Notes under the pieces: generated by a model | Databases searched by the model: none | What the model was told of the DNA's origin: nothing | The model's input: only the letters and a program-made list of their open reading frames with translations | In this document: positions 16,276-24,386 of the stretch, in pieces | Numbering within the stretch: the stretch's first letter is position 1 | Layout of the letters: every line of letters begins with the position of its first letter | Source of the DNA: Paenibacillus antri | GTDB taxonomy: Bacteria > Bacillota > Bacilli > Paenibacillales > YIM-B00363 | Direction: 5' to 3' | DNA length: 64,000 nucleotides | Assembly (NCBI RefSeq): GCF_005765165.1 | Contig: NZ_VCIW01000007.1 | Location: 1-64,000 of the forward strand | Made by a program: the position numbers and the translations under genes

Positions 16276-16725
16276 ATGGCGAAGTTTCGCGCGGACAATA
16301 CGATCAACGGCCGGGAAGCGAGATTGTTCCTGGACAGCGAGGAGATCGGCTACGCCAAGTCGTTCGAGGCGACGATCGAGAAGAACAAGGTGGACATTCC
16401 CGTCCTCGGGAATCGCTGGCTCGGCAAGAAGACGACCAGCCTGAGCGGCACGGGCACGTTGACGCTGTACAAGGTGACTTCGAAGTTTTCGAAAATGCTG
16501 CTGGAGTACGCGACGACGGGCAAGGACGTCTACTTCACGCTGCAGGGCGTGCTCGACGATCCGGGCGCGGGCCGCGGGACGGAGCGGATTACGTTGATCA
16601 ACTGCAACATCGACTCGGTAAAGATCGGCCAGTTCAACGTCGAAGCGGAAGCGCTGGAGGAAGAAATTCCGTTCACGTTCGAAGGCGCCGAAATTCCGGA
16701 AGCGCTGAAAGATACGTTCGAATAA
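16276..16725 (+). CDS. xkdM: tail tube protein, XkdM-like
   Basis: The protein has 149 residues and starts with AKFRADNTINGREARLFLDS. It carries the typical KKTTSLSGTGTLTLYKVTSK strand region and the ESF-like VEAEALEEEIPFTFEGAEIP end of the XkdM family. These proteins form the inner tube of contractile tails. GGAGGTG lies 9 nt ahead of the ATG. The order sheath-tube-chaperone-tape measure is intact. Confidence 0.95.
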   Translation: MAKFRADNTINGREARLFLDSEEIGYAKSFEATIEKNKVDIPVLGNRWLGKKTTSLSGTGTLTLYKVTSKFSKMLLEYATTGKDVYFTLQGVLDDPGAGRGTERITLINCNIDSVKIGQFNVEAEALEEEIPFTFEGAEIPEALKDTFE

Positions 16726-16755
16726 CGACTCAACCCCTTGAAGGAGGAACGCGCG

Positions 16756-17196
16756 ATGGCAGCAACGGCAACGAAATCGATGGATCTGTTCATGAAGGGC
16801 AAGGCGAAGCAAGTCGTATTGGAAGAGGTCGTCGTCTCGAAGCGGTACGTGGACGAGGAGGGCAATCCGATCCCGTTCACGCTGAAGGCGGTCGACACGA
16901 AGCGGATCGAGGAGCTGCAGGACGAATGCACCGTGCCGCAGTTCAAGAAGGGGAAGAAGATCGGCGAAGAGATCGATTGGAAGCGATTCGCCTGCCGTCT
17001 GGCCGTCGAGACGACGGTATACCCGAATTTCCGGGACCAAGAGCTGCTGAACAGCTACGGCATCGTCGACCCTTGCGAGCTCGTGAAGGAGATCTTGAAC
17101 GTAGGCGGCGAATACGCCGAGCTCATTCAGGCGGTTCAACGGGTGAACGGCTTCGATACGGATTTCGAAGAGCTGGTGGATGAAGCAAAAAACTGA
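16756..17196 (+). CDS. xkdN: tail assembly chaperone, XkdN-like (unshifted product)
   Basis: The protein has 146 residues. It contains the conserved QVVLEEVVVSKRYVDEEGNP, DTKRIEELQDECTVP and FACRLAVETTVYPNFRDQEL blocks of the XkdN family. These chaperones bind the tape measure protein during tail assembly and are absent from the finished tail. The start is ATG 16756 (AAGGAGGAAC just upstream); a TTG six codons earlier lacks a site. The last two sense codons before the stop, with the preceding base, form A-AAA-AAC, a canonical -1 slippery heptamer. This gives a longer second product ending at 17369. Confidence 0.93.
   Translation: MAATATKSMDLFMKGKAKQVVLEEVVVSKRYVDEEGNPIPFTLKAVDTKRIEELQDECTVPQFKKGKKIGEEIDWKRFACRLAVETTVYPNFRDQELLNSYGIVDPCELVKEILNVGGEYAELIQAVQRVNGFDTDFEELVDEAKN
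17187..17193 (+). other. -1 ribosomal frameshift site A-AAA-AAC
   Basis: The heptamer is in the correct phase (gcA-AAA-AAC, then the stop TGA). Slipping by -1 at this point enters a 58-codon frame that ends at 17369. This is the position of the well known G/GT-type frameshift of tail chaperones. Confidence 0.85.
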
Positions 17197-17369
17197 TTCG
17201 CAGTGGCGATTACCATGCGCTCGTATCCCACCGGGTGTGGCAGAAGCACCACCTTCTCCCGCAGGAGCTGTGGGGCATGGACGATTACCACCGCGCATTC
17301 ATATACGCCTCCGAGTTTCTCGAGATGGAGGCCGAACGGAAGGCGGAACGCGCGGCGAGACGCGGGTAG
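17193..17369 (+). CDS. frameshift extension of the tail assembly chaperone (GT-like)
   Basis: These 58 codons lie in the -1 frame relative to the upstream chaperone gene. They begin with the C of the slippery heptamer and have no start codon with a ribosome site. The peptide reads LIRSGDYHALVSHRVWQKHH, LLPQELWGMDDYHRAFIYAS and EFLEMEAERKAERAARRG. It has the His/Trp-rich start and charged AFIYASEFLEMEAERKA helix typical of the small downstream frame in phage tail clusters. The fusion would have 204 residues. It ends 42 bases before the tape measure start. Confidence 0.82.
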   Translation: MIRSGDYHALVSHRVWQKHHLLPQELWGMDDYHRAFIYASEFLEMEAERKAERAARRG

Positions 17370-17411
17370 CGGGACGCGCCCGCCGCGCCGGAAGGAGGCG
17401 AAGCGGCACCT

Positions 17412-20357
17412 ATGGCAGCGGCCAATGCGGTAGTCATGTTGGGCAGAGCGGTCGCCGCGAAGCAGGGCGTCAAGAAGGGAGCCTCGGTTCTGTACAAAGG
17501 GGGGAAAGGGATCCCCAAGCCGGGAACGAAGTTCAAGTCTTTAAGCAATATCAGAGCAAAGGATGAAACCGGACTCGGCGCCTTCGCCGACGCGATGGCG
17601 AAGGCTTTCGCCAAAGCGACGGCGCCCAAGCCGGAGAAGCCGCCGACGCTGTGGCAGAAGCTCGGAGCGAACAAGAAGCAGATGGCGGAGGCGATCGGCG
17701 CGCTGGGCATCGCGAGCAAGCTCAAGAGCTTCGGCGACTCGACGCTCGGAGCGGCGGCGGACCTGGAGTCGAGCCGCATCGGCTTCGACTTCCTGACGAG
17801 CAAGCTGAAGGGTTCGGGAGCCGGCGCCAAGGGCAAAGGGAAGGGGCCAGCCAGTGCCAAGGAGCTCGAGCGATCGTTCGCCGATTACTGGACGGCGCTG
17901 CGCGAGAACGCGCAGACGACGGCGTTCTCGGCGAGCGACGTGCTCGCCGGAGGCATGAAGGCGATCAAGCTGACGAAGGGCGACACGAAGCAGGCCATGC
18001 AGCTCGTGAAGCTGGCCGAGGACATGGCGGCGTTCAACCCCGGGAAGTCGGTCAAAGAAGCGATGGAGGCGCTGTCGGCGGCGAAGACGAACGATTATTC
18101 CAAGATGAAAGAGTTCGGTCTCGAGTTCAAGAAGGGCAGCTGGAACAAGTTCCTGAAGACCGCCGACGCCTGGTTCCAGGGGGGCGGCGACAAGCTGAAC
18201 GCTTCCGCGAACGGCATGTGGGAGATCGTGACCGAAGGGCTGAAGGGCTCGCTGCAGAACGCCGGCGTCGCCGCGCTCGAGCAGGTGAAGCCCGTCATGC
18301 AGCGGCTGGTCGCCTGGCTTACGAACGGCGGCTTCAAGAAGCTGGAGTCGCTGGCCGCGAAGACGGTGGACGTATTCGTCAAGAGCTTCTTGTGGATGAT
18401 GGACGTGCTGGGACCGGTATTCGGCTGGCTCGAGAACGCGCTCGATTGGATCGGTGCCAACTTCGATTCGCTGAGGCCGATTCTGAACGGGCTTATCGCC
18501 GCGTTCGCGGCGTTCGCCGTCATCTCGACGGTCATGTCGGTCATCTCCGGCATCGGCACGGCCGTCGCGCTGCTGTCGAACCCTATTTTTTGGGTCGTCG
18601 CCGCGATCGGACTGCTGACCGCGGCTTGGACCGGCAACTGGCTGGGCATTCGGGATAAGACGGCGAGCGCGATCGCCTGGATCGTCTCGTCGTATCGATC
18701 GCTGAAGGCAGGCATCGAGCGCTTCGTGCAGGAGGCGAAGCAGCTGTTCGCGGACCTCGGCGCCTGGTTCGAGTACGTAGGGACGGAGGTCGCCGCGGCG
18801 GGCGAACGCATCGCGGCATGGGCGGGGCGGACGTGGAGCGAGATCGCCGCCGCGACGACGGCCGCGCTAGGGAAAGCGTGGCAAGCGGTGAACGGCGCGT
18901 ATCAGCGCGCGAAAGCGGTCGTCGTCGGAGCGCTCACCGAAATCTACGACTTCCATGCCCTCGTCTGGAACGGGATCGCGACCATCGTCGGAGCCGCGGG
19001 CTCCTTCCTCGCGAATGCCGTCTCCTCCGCCTTCGGGACGATCGGGGGAATCGTCTCGGATGCGATCGATACGATTCTGCGCATCGGCCGGGCCGGCATG
19101 GAGCTGTTGCGAGGCCTCTTCGCAGGGGTATGGAAGGGGGCCGCCGGCGATCATGCGGGTGCCGTACGGACGATACAACAAGCCTTCCAGACGGCGTTCG
19201 GCAAGGTCTCGGCGCTGCTGTCGGGCTTCGCCGACCGGGCGAAGGACGCCGCCGCGAATTTCGTCCTCGGCTATGCGTCGGGATTGGCGGGCTTCGCGCA
19301 AACCGTCGTCGCCGCCGTAACGCCGATCGCGAACCGGATCGCGTCCGTATGGAGCGCCGTATCGGACGTCGCCGTCGCGGCGGGCAAGCGAATCGCGGCA
19401 GGCTTCTTCGCCTTCGTCGACGCGATCCGGCAAGGCGCCGCATGGATCGACCGGACGCTGACGCAGTTAAAGATCGACGTTCTTCTCTTCGGGCTGCGGA
19501 TCGGCCTCGCCTTCGCGGCGTATGTGCAGGACTTGGGCCGCCGGATCGCGGAAGGCGCGAGGAACCTGTTGAATGCGGCGATCCTCGCGTTCCGGCGAGG
19601 GATGGACGCCATCGGCACGTACTTAACCGACAAGATGAAGGAGATCGAGACCGCCTTCTGGGCCGCAGCGGATCGTATCGCGGCGGCGTTCGTCGCCGGA
19701 CTCGACGCCCTGATCGCTTGGGGGCGGAACGCGATGCAGTCGCTTTGGGCTGCGATCTCCCCGGCGCTCCAAGCGATCGGAGAATTCAGCGCGCTGATGT
19801 GGGGCATCGTCATCGGCGCCTTCTTCTGGGGCCTTCGGATCGTCTCCGACGCGATGACCGGCTTCGTCGACTCGGCCCTGTCGTTCGGGGAGCGGTTCAT
19901 GCTGAACCTGATCGCCGGCTTCGAGCAGCTGAAAGGCGCGCTGCTGCAGAAGGTGTCCGACATCTGGGATTCGGTCGCGAGCATCTTCGGCGGCACGACG
20001 GCGAAGGTGAATCTGGCCGTGGTGCCGGTGCACGGCAGCCACCGGACGGGGCTCGCCCGCGTGCCGTTCGACGGGTACATCGCGCAGCTGCACCGCGGCG
20101 AAATGGTGTTGACCTCCGAGCAGGCGGATCGGTACCGAGGCGGGCAGCTGTCTTCCGAGCAGCGTTCAGCGATGCTGCAGCCGTACGGCGCGGCCGGCGC
20201 GGCGCCGACCTCGACGACGAAGTCGGTGGCGATCTCGAATCTGATCGGGGAGATGCATGTCCACGACGAAGCGGACGAAAACCGGTTCATCGAGAAGCTG
20301 AAGCGGATGCTGGAAGAGGACTTGTTGACGGAGGGGGAGGGCGTCTATGCCGGTTGA
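17412..20357 (+). CDS. tail tape measure protein, XkdO-like
   Basis: The protein has 981 residues and is Ala-rich and mostly helical. Several hydrophobic stretches (for example LNGLIAAFAAFAVISTVMSV) alternate with amphipathic segments such as RIAAWAGRTWSEIAAATTAA. The C-terminal part resembles the conserved end of PBSX-type tape measures (RVPFDGYIAQLHRGEMVLTS, an XkdO signature). Tape measures fill the tube and set tail length; 981 residues would give a tail of roughly 150 nm by the usual 1.5 angstrom per residue rule. No peptidoglycan hydrolase motif was recognised. GAAGGAGG lies 13 nt before the ATG, which is long. The final bases overlap the next gene by 11 nt. Confidence 0.93.
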   Translation: MAAANAVVMLGRAVAAKQGVKKGASVLYKGGKGIPKPGTKFKSLSNIRAKDETGLGAFADAMAKAFAKATAPKPEKPPTLWQKLGANKKQMAEAIGALGIASKLKSFGDSTLGAAADLESSRIGFDFLTSKLKGSGAGAKGKGKGPASAKELERSFADYWTALRENAQTTAFSASDVLAGGMKAIKLTKGDTKQAMQLVKLAEDMAAFNPGKSVKEAMEALSAAKTNDYSKMKEFGLEFKKGSWNKFLKTADAWFQGGGDKLNASANGMWEIVTEGLKGSLQNAGVAALEQVKPVMQRLVAWLTNGGFKKLESLAAKTVDVFVKSFLWMMDVLGPVFGWLENALDWIGANFDSLRPILNGLIAAFAAFAVISTVMSVISGIGTAVALLSNPIFWVVAAIGLLTAAWTGNWLGIRDKTASAIAWIVSSYRSLKAGIERFVQEAKQLFADLGAWFEYVGTEVAAAGERIAAWAGRTWSEIAAATTAALGKAWQAVNGAYQRAKAVVVGALTEIYDFHALVWNGIATIVGAAGSFLANAVSSAFGTIGGIVSDAIDTILRIGRAGMELLRGLFAGVWKGAAGDHAGAVRTIQQAFQTAFGKVSALLSGFADRAKDAAANFVLGYASGLAGFAQTVVAAVTPIANRIASVWSAVSDVAVAAGKRIAAGFFAFVDAIRQGAAWIDRTLTQLKIDVLLFGLRIGLAFAAYVQDLGRRIAEGARNLLNAAILAFRRGMDAIGTYLTDKMKEIETAFWAAADRIAAAFVAGLDALIAWGRNAMQSLWAAISPALQAIGEFSALMWGIVIGAFFWGLRIVSDAMTGFVDSALSFGERFMLNLIAGFEQLKGALLQKVSDIWDSVASIFGGTTAKVNLAVVPVHGSHRTGLARVPFDGYIAQLHRGEMVLTSEQADRYRGGQLSSEQRSAMLQPYGAAGAAPTSTTKSVAISNLIGEMHVHDEADENRFIEKLKRMLEEDLLTEGEGVYAG

Positions 20358-21000
20358 GTTTTGGTTCACGTACAACAACGGCGAGGAGACGCTCCGCCTG
20401 CCCGTCAATCCTTCCGAATGGAAGGTGTCCGCCGGCTCCGCGAACGAGACGGTGTCCGTGCAGAAGCTGGGACAGGTGACCGTCATCCAGGACCCCGTCC
20501 TTCGGACGTACGAATTGTCCTCTCATTTTCCCAAACATTACGGGCCTTATTGCGCTTACCGAGATATTCCGCCTCCCCGGAGAGGGATCGATCAGCTGGA
20601 GAAGTGGAAGAACAGCGGCTTCCCCGTGCAGTTCGTCGTCATTACGTCGGAACAGCATAAGGAAATCACCGTTCCGGTCACGATCGAATCGCTCTCGTAC
20701 CGGGAGATCGCCGGGGACGTCGGCAGCATCTATTACGAGCTGACGCTTCGGGAGTTCAAATACACGAAGCCCCGAAGCGTGGAGACGAAGCAGGAGAACG
20801 GGCAGACGGTGGCCGAGATCAGCAACAAGGGGCAGCGGCCCAAGGCGTCGGTGAAGCCCAAGACGTATACGGTGAAGGCGGGCGACACGCTGTGGGCGAT
20901 CGACCGCCGCGTCGGCGTGCCGTACGAGAAAATCGCCGCCGCCAACGGAATTAAGCCGCCGTATACAATCCGGCCGAATCAGGTGTTGGTGATTCCATGA
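20347..21000 (+). CDS. xkdP: LysM-domain tail protein, XkdP-like
   Basis: The protein has 217 residues. The N-terminal domain (VEFWFTYNNGEETLRLPVNP, then LGQVTVIQDPVLRTYELSSH) is typical of XkdP/gp53-like baseplate-hub linker proteins. The C-terminal 45 residues form a LysM domain (YTVKAGDTLWAIDRRVGVPY). In the family this protein joins tube end and baseplate, and the LysM domain may bind peptidoglycan. It overlaps the tape measure gene by 11 nt and the hub gene by 4 nt. Confidence 0.92.
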   Translation: MPVEFWFTYNNGEETLRLPVNPSEWKVSAGSANETVSVQKLGQVTVIQDPVLRTYELSSHFPKHYGPYCAYRDIPPPRRGIDQLEKWKNSGFPVQFVVITSEQHKEITVPVTIESLSYREIAGDVGSIYYELTLREFKYTKPRSVETKQENGQTVAEISNKGQRPKASVKPKTYTVKAGDTLWAIDRRVGVPYEKIAAANGIKPPYTIRPNQVLVIP

Positions 21001-21959
21001 TCCAATTGCTGCTCGTCTTGGAGAACGGAACGGTCGACATGACCGAATTGGTGGAGAGCGTCGAATGGTCGGGGAACGCGCGGAAGGCGGTCCGCAAGCT
21101 GACGGTCGGCCTGCTGCATCTTTCGGACAACGGAGGCGTCCCGCCGCCGGTCCCGAACGGAACCGGCGTGCTGTTCCGGTACGGGGAGGAGGAGCTGTTC
21201 CGGGGCAACGTGTTCAACGCCGAATACAAGCCGGGCAAGCTCGCCTTGACCTGCTACGACCAGATGATTTATTTGACGAACAACAAGGATTCTTATGTGT
21301 TCAAGAGCATGAAGGCGTCGGCGGTGCTCGCGAAGCTGTGCGCGGATTTTTCGATTCCGGTCGGTGCGATCAAGGATACCGAGTACGTCATCCCGTACAT
21401 GGTGTGCGACGAGGAGACGCTCTTCGACATGGCGAAGAAGGCGCTCGGGATTACGTACCGTCACCAAGGGGTGCGATACTCGCTCTTTTCCCGGGAGGGG
21501 AAGGTGCAGCTTGTGCCTTACAAGGAAAATACCCGCAAATGGGTCATCGAGTCGGGACTGAACTTGATCGATTATTCGTACGGCGAATCGATCGAGAACA
21601 CCGTCACGAAGGTGAAGCTGCAGGGCGGGGAGGAGAAGCAAACCTTGGTCGCCACCGCCGAGAACAAGTCGCTTCAGAAACAGTTCGGCGTGCTGCAGCA
21701 TTACGAGAAAATCAAGGATAAACAAAACCGGGCGCAGCTGCAGGAGGCGGCGAACCGGATGCTGGCGGAGAAGGGAAAGGCGACGAAGACGCTGCGGCTG
21801 GACGAAGCGCTCGGCATCGCCGAGGTCGTCTCGGGCACGACGATCGTCGCGAAGGTGCCGGAGCTCGGCATCGAGCGGACGTACGCCGTCGAAGAGGACG
21901 CCCACCGGTTCAAGGGCAAGTATCATTCGATGTCGCTGACGTTGACGGAGATGACGTAA
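20997..21959 (+). CDS. xkdQ: baseplate hub protein, XkdQ-like
   Basis: The protein has 320 residues. Conserved XkdQ segments include VESVEWSGNARKAVRKLTVG, GNVFNAEYKPGKLALTCYDQ, MIYLTNNKDSYVFKSMKASA and a C-terminal GIAEVVSGTTIVAKVPELGI. XkdQ is the hub that carries the central spike, equivalent to T4 gp27 or P2 gpD. Its ATG overlaps the stop of the LysM gene (ATGA). Confidence 0.92.
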   Translation: MIQLLLVLENGTVDMTELVESVEWSGNARKAVRKLTVGLLHLSDNGGVPPPVPNGTGVLFRYGEEELFRGNVFNAEYKPGKLALTCYDQMIYLTNNKDSYVFKSMKASAVLAKLCADFSIPVGAIKDTEYVIPYMVCDEETLFDMAKKALGITYRHQGVRYSLFSREGKVQLVPYKENTRKWVIESGLNLIDYSYGESIENTVTKVKLQGGEEKQTLVATAENKSLQKQFGVLQHYEKIKDKQNRAQLQEAANRMLAEKGKATKTLRLDEALGIAEVVSGTTIVAKVPELGIERTYAVEEDAHRFKGKYHSMSLTLTEMT

Positions 21960-21972
21960 GGGGGAGTCGCGC

Positions 21973-22431
21973 ATCGCGGAATCGTTAGGGCAATTGATCA
22001 AGCGGCACAGCATCAAGAGCGTGCAGTCGCTTAGGCTGCCGGAGCTGATGGAAGCCGAGGTCGTATCCGACCCGCCGGAGTTGAAGATCAAGCTCAAGGG
22101 CAGCGATAAGCTGATCATCCCGAAGGAGCTGATCGTCGTCGCGGAGCATCTGTGCCGGGTACATCGCAAGGCGAATGTGACGAATACCGGGAAGACGGCG
22201 ATATCGAAGCAAACGTTCACGGCGGACACGGATAAGGTGATGGAGCATCAGCATGCCGTATCGGTAGAGGTCGAGTTGAAGGAGCGGGATTTTACTGCGT
22301 TGCAAAGCGAGATTCATTTTCTAAACGAGGACAGTAAAGACGATCTGCTGAAGAAGGGCGACAAGGTGATGGCGCTCTCGTTCGAGGGCGGCCAGAAGTT
22401 CTTCGTGATGGATCGCATCGTCACGTATTGA
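21973..22431 (+). CDS. DUF2577 (XkdR-like) tail protein, copy 1, probable ATC start
   Basis: The protein has 152 residues and aligns along its whole length with the next gene. The frame has no ATG near its beginning. A very good AAGGGGGAG (21958-21966) stands 6 nt before ATC at 21973, giving (M)AESLGQLIKRH, which matches MSFGELVKRH of copy 2. The first conventional start, TTG 21994, would lose the SLGQ match and has no ribosome site. DUF2577/XkdR proteins sit between hub and baseplate proteins in PBSX clusters and are small beta-rich proteins. This copy has a His-x-His pair (MEHQHAVSVEVE) in the position where spike tips of some contractile tails bind iron; that role is inference. Confidence 0.82.
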   Translation: MAESLGQLIKRHSIKSVQSLRLPELMEAEVVSDPPELKIKLKGSDKLIIPKELIVVAEHLCRVHRKANVTNTGKTAISKQTFTADTDKVMEHQHAVSVEVELKERDFTALQSEIHFLNEDSKDDLLKKGDKVMALSFEGGQKFFVMDRIVTY

Positions 22432-22448
22432 CGCGGAGGAGGGGGCGC

Positions 22449-22931
22449 ATGTCGTTCGGGGAATTGGTGAAGCGGCACTGTCTCGCGAGCGTGCAGTCGC
22501 TAAGGCTGCTAGAGCCGATGGAGGCCGAGGTCGTGGCAGGCCCGCCGGACCTGAAGATCAAGCTGAAGGGCAACGATAAGCTGATCATCCCGAAGGAGCT
22601 GATCGTCGTCGCGGAACGGCTGTGCCGGGTCAGACGCAAGGCGAACATTACGAACGCCGAGAGTACGGCGATCTCGTCGCAATCGTTCGACGGGACCGTC
22701 GCGGTCGGAGCCCCGGTAGGCAAGAACGATCCGATCCCGCCGGCCCACGCGCATAAGCTGACCGTGACCGTCGCCTTGAAGGACCGGAAGTTCGATCTGT
22801 TGGAAGGCGAGATTCATTACATTACCGAGGACGACAAGGACGATACGCTGCGCGCGGGCGACCGCGTGATGGCGTTCGCGTTCGAGGGCGGCCAGAAATA
22901 TTTCGTGTACGATCGCATCGTTCAATATTAA
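22449..22931 (+). CDS. DUF2577 (XkdR-like) tail protein, copy 2
   Basis: The protein has 160 residues. The first 70 residues are about three quarters identical to copy 1 (SVQSLRLLEPMEAEVV, then KLIIPKELIVVAERLCRVRR), and stretches of the DNA are nearly identical. This points to a tandem duplication. It carries a longer insertion in the middle (VAVGAPVGKNDPIPPAHAHK) that also contains a His-x-His pair. GCGGAGGAGGGGG precedes ATG 22449. Confidence 0.88.
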   Translation: MSFGELVKRHCLASVQSLRLLEPMEAEVVAGPPDLKIKLKGNDKLIIPKELIVVAERLCRVRRKANITNAESTAISSQSFDGTVAVGAPVGKNDPIPPAHAHKLTVTVALKDRKFDLLEGEIHYITEDDKDDTLRAGDRVMAFAFEGGQKYFVYDRIVQY

Positions 22932-22960
22932 TCGTCGGAGACAGGCGAGGAGGGATGGGC

Positions 22961-23362
22961 ATGGGACTTACTCCCGAAATCGAATTTCCGACCGTCATCC
23001 AGAGGAAGGCGCCCGCCCTGCGCACTTATAAGCTCGACTTCGAGACGGGGGAGATCGGCCGGCGGATCGACGGCGCGGAAGCCATTCAACAGCTGATTCA
23101 TAAGGCCGTCCGGACGATTCGGTTCAGCCACCCGATCTATTCGGACGACTACGGCTGCGAAATTCAACATATGCTCGGCAAACCGTTTTCTCAAGGCTTT
23201 ATTCAGGTCGAGATGGTTCGGATGATCACCGAAGCGCTCGTATACGACGAACGCATTCACCGGGTGTACGATTTCACGATCACTTCGGAAAACGACGAGG
23301 TGTACATCGCCTTCTTCGCCGATACGACCCAGGGGACGATCCGTTACGAAGGGGTGATGTAG
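22961..23362 (+). CDS. xkdS: DUF2634 baseplate protein, XkdS-like
   Basis: The protein has 133 residues. It shows the gp25/DUF2634 pattern: TYKLDFETGEIGRRIDGAEA, AVRTIRFSHPIYSDDYGCEI and a final FADTTQGTIRYEGVM. These proteins form the baseplate wedge ring that nucleates the sheath. ATG 22961 is preferred because GAGGAGGG ends 6 nt before it; ATG 22955 would abut the ribosome site. Confidence 0.92.
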   Translation: MGLTPEIEFPTVIQRKAPALRTYKLDFETGEIGRRIDGAEAIQQLIHKAVRTIRFSHPIYSDDYGCEIQHMLGKPFSQGFIQVEMVRMITEALVYDERIHRVYDFTITSENDEVYIAFFADTTQGTIRYEGVM

Positions 23363-23363
23363 C

Positions 23364-24386
23364 ATGGAACAATCTTCGGCGCTCGGCTTCGAGGCGAAGC
23401 TGCAGCAGCTGCTCGCCCGCGTCAACGACGGACTCGACAAGAGCGAGGGCTCGGTCATCTACGACGCCTTGGCCCCGATCGCGATGCAGCTGTGGATCGA
23501 AGAGAGCAAGTTCCGGAGCATCTTGGAGCAGGCGTTCGCCGTGACGGCGGAGGGGCGATTTTTGGATTCGATCGCCAAGGATTACGGGCTCGAGCGGACG
23601 CCGGCCGCGGCGGCGAGGGTCGAGCTGGAGTTTACCGGCGTCGTGGGCGCCGCGATTCCGGACGGCACGACGGTCGGGATCGAAAACTCGGATTTGACGT
23701 TCGCGACGATCGGGAACGCGACGATCGGCTCCGACGGGAAAGCGGCGGTGCCCGCTCGATGCAAGCAGCCGGGCCCGGCCGGCAACGTGAACGCGGATAC
23801 GATCCGCCTGCTGTTCGACCCGGTCAAGGATATTTGGACCGTGAACAATAAGCGGCCGGCCGCCGGCGGCCTCGATCAGGAGGCGGACGTCGCGCTTCGG
23901 GAACGGATTCTGTACCAGAAGCGCAATCCCGAGCACGGCGGGACCGAATCGGATTATAAGCGCTGGGCGCTGTCCGTCACCGGGGTGACGTACGCGGACG
24001 CGATCAACTGCAAGCGGGGGCTCGGCACGGTCGACGTCGTCATCGACTGCGAAGGGGACGACGAAGCCCGGGAGGCGATCTTCGCGGAGGTTCGGGAGTT
24101 GATCGACCGGAAGAAGCCGCTCGGCGTCGACGTGATCGTCGCGCCGGTCGTCCCGCGGGAGCAGCGGGTCGTCGTCCGCGTGTCGGGCCTCGGCGAAGCC
24201 GCCGCGAAGCAGGCGGTGCATCAGTACTTGCGGACGATCGAGATCGGCGGCACGATCTATCTCTCGAAGATCGTGGCGGCCGTCATCGTCGCAGGCGCCT
24301 CGGACGCCGTCGTTATCGAGCCGGAGGAAAACCTTCCGCTGCCCGAATCGAGCAGCTTGAAGGCGGAGGTCGTGATTCTCTTATGA
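23364..24386 (+). CDS. xkdT: baseplate J-like protein, XkdT-like
   Basis: The protein has 340 residues. Hallmarks of the baseplate J/gp47 family are an N-terminal helix (LARVNDGLDKSEGSVIYDAL), FLDSIAKDYGLERTPAAAAR, the beta domain with GVVGAAIPDGTTV and the GGLDQEADVALRERIL segment. In contractile tails J proteins form the wedge arms together with the protein encoded next. The ATG follows the previous stop directly. Confidence 0.95.
   Translation: MEQSSALGFEAKLQQLLARVNDGLDKSEGSVIYDALAPIAMQLWIEESKFRSILEQAFAVTAEGRFLDSIAKDYGLERTPAAAARVELEFTGVVGAAIPDGTTVGIENSDLTFATIGNATIGSDGKAAVPARCKQPGPAGNVNADTIRLLFDPVKDIWTVNNKRPAAGGLDQEADVALRERILYQKRNPEHGGTESDYKRWALSVTGVTYADAINCKRGLGTVDVVIDCEGDDEAREAIFAEVRELIDRKKPLGVDVIVAPVVPREQRVVVRVSGLGEAAAKQAVHQYLRTIEIGGTIYLSKIVAAVIVAGASDAVVIEPEENLPLPESSSLKAEVVILL

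Noticed and set aside
14938-17298. A 786-codon minus-strand open frame across the sheath, tube and chaperone genes.
   Set aside because: It is an antisense shadow of three well-recognised tail proteins, Arg/Val-rich and without any family pattern.
17203-17433. Alternative small genes after the chaperone stop in the two other frames.
   Set aside because: Only the -1 frame continues in phase from the slippery heptamer and gives a tail-chaperone-like peptide; the others are Arg/Gly-rich shadows.
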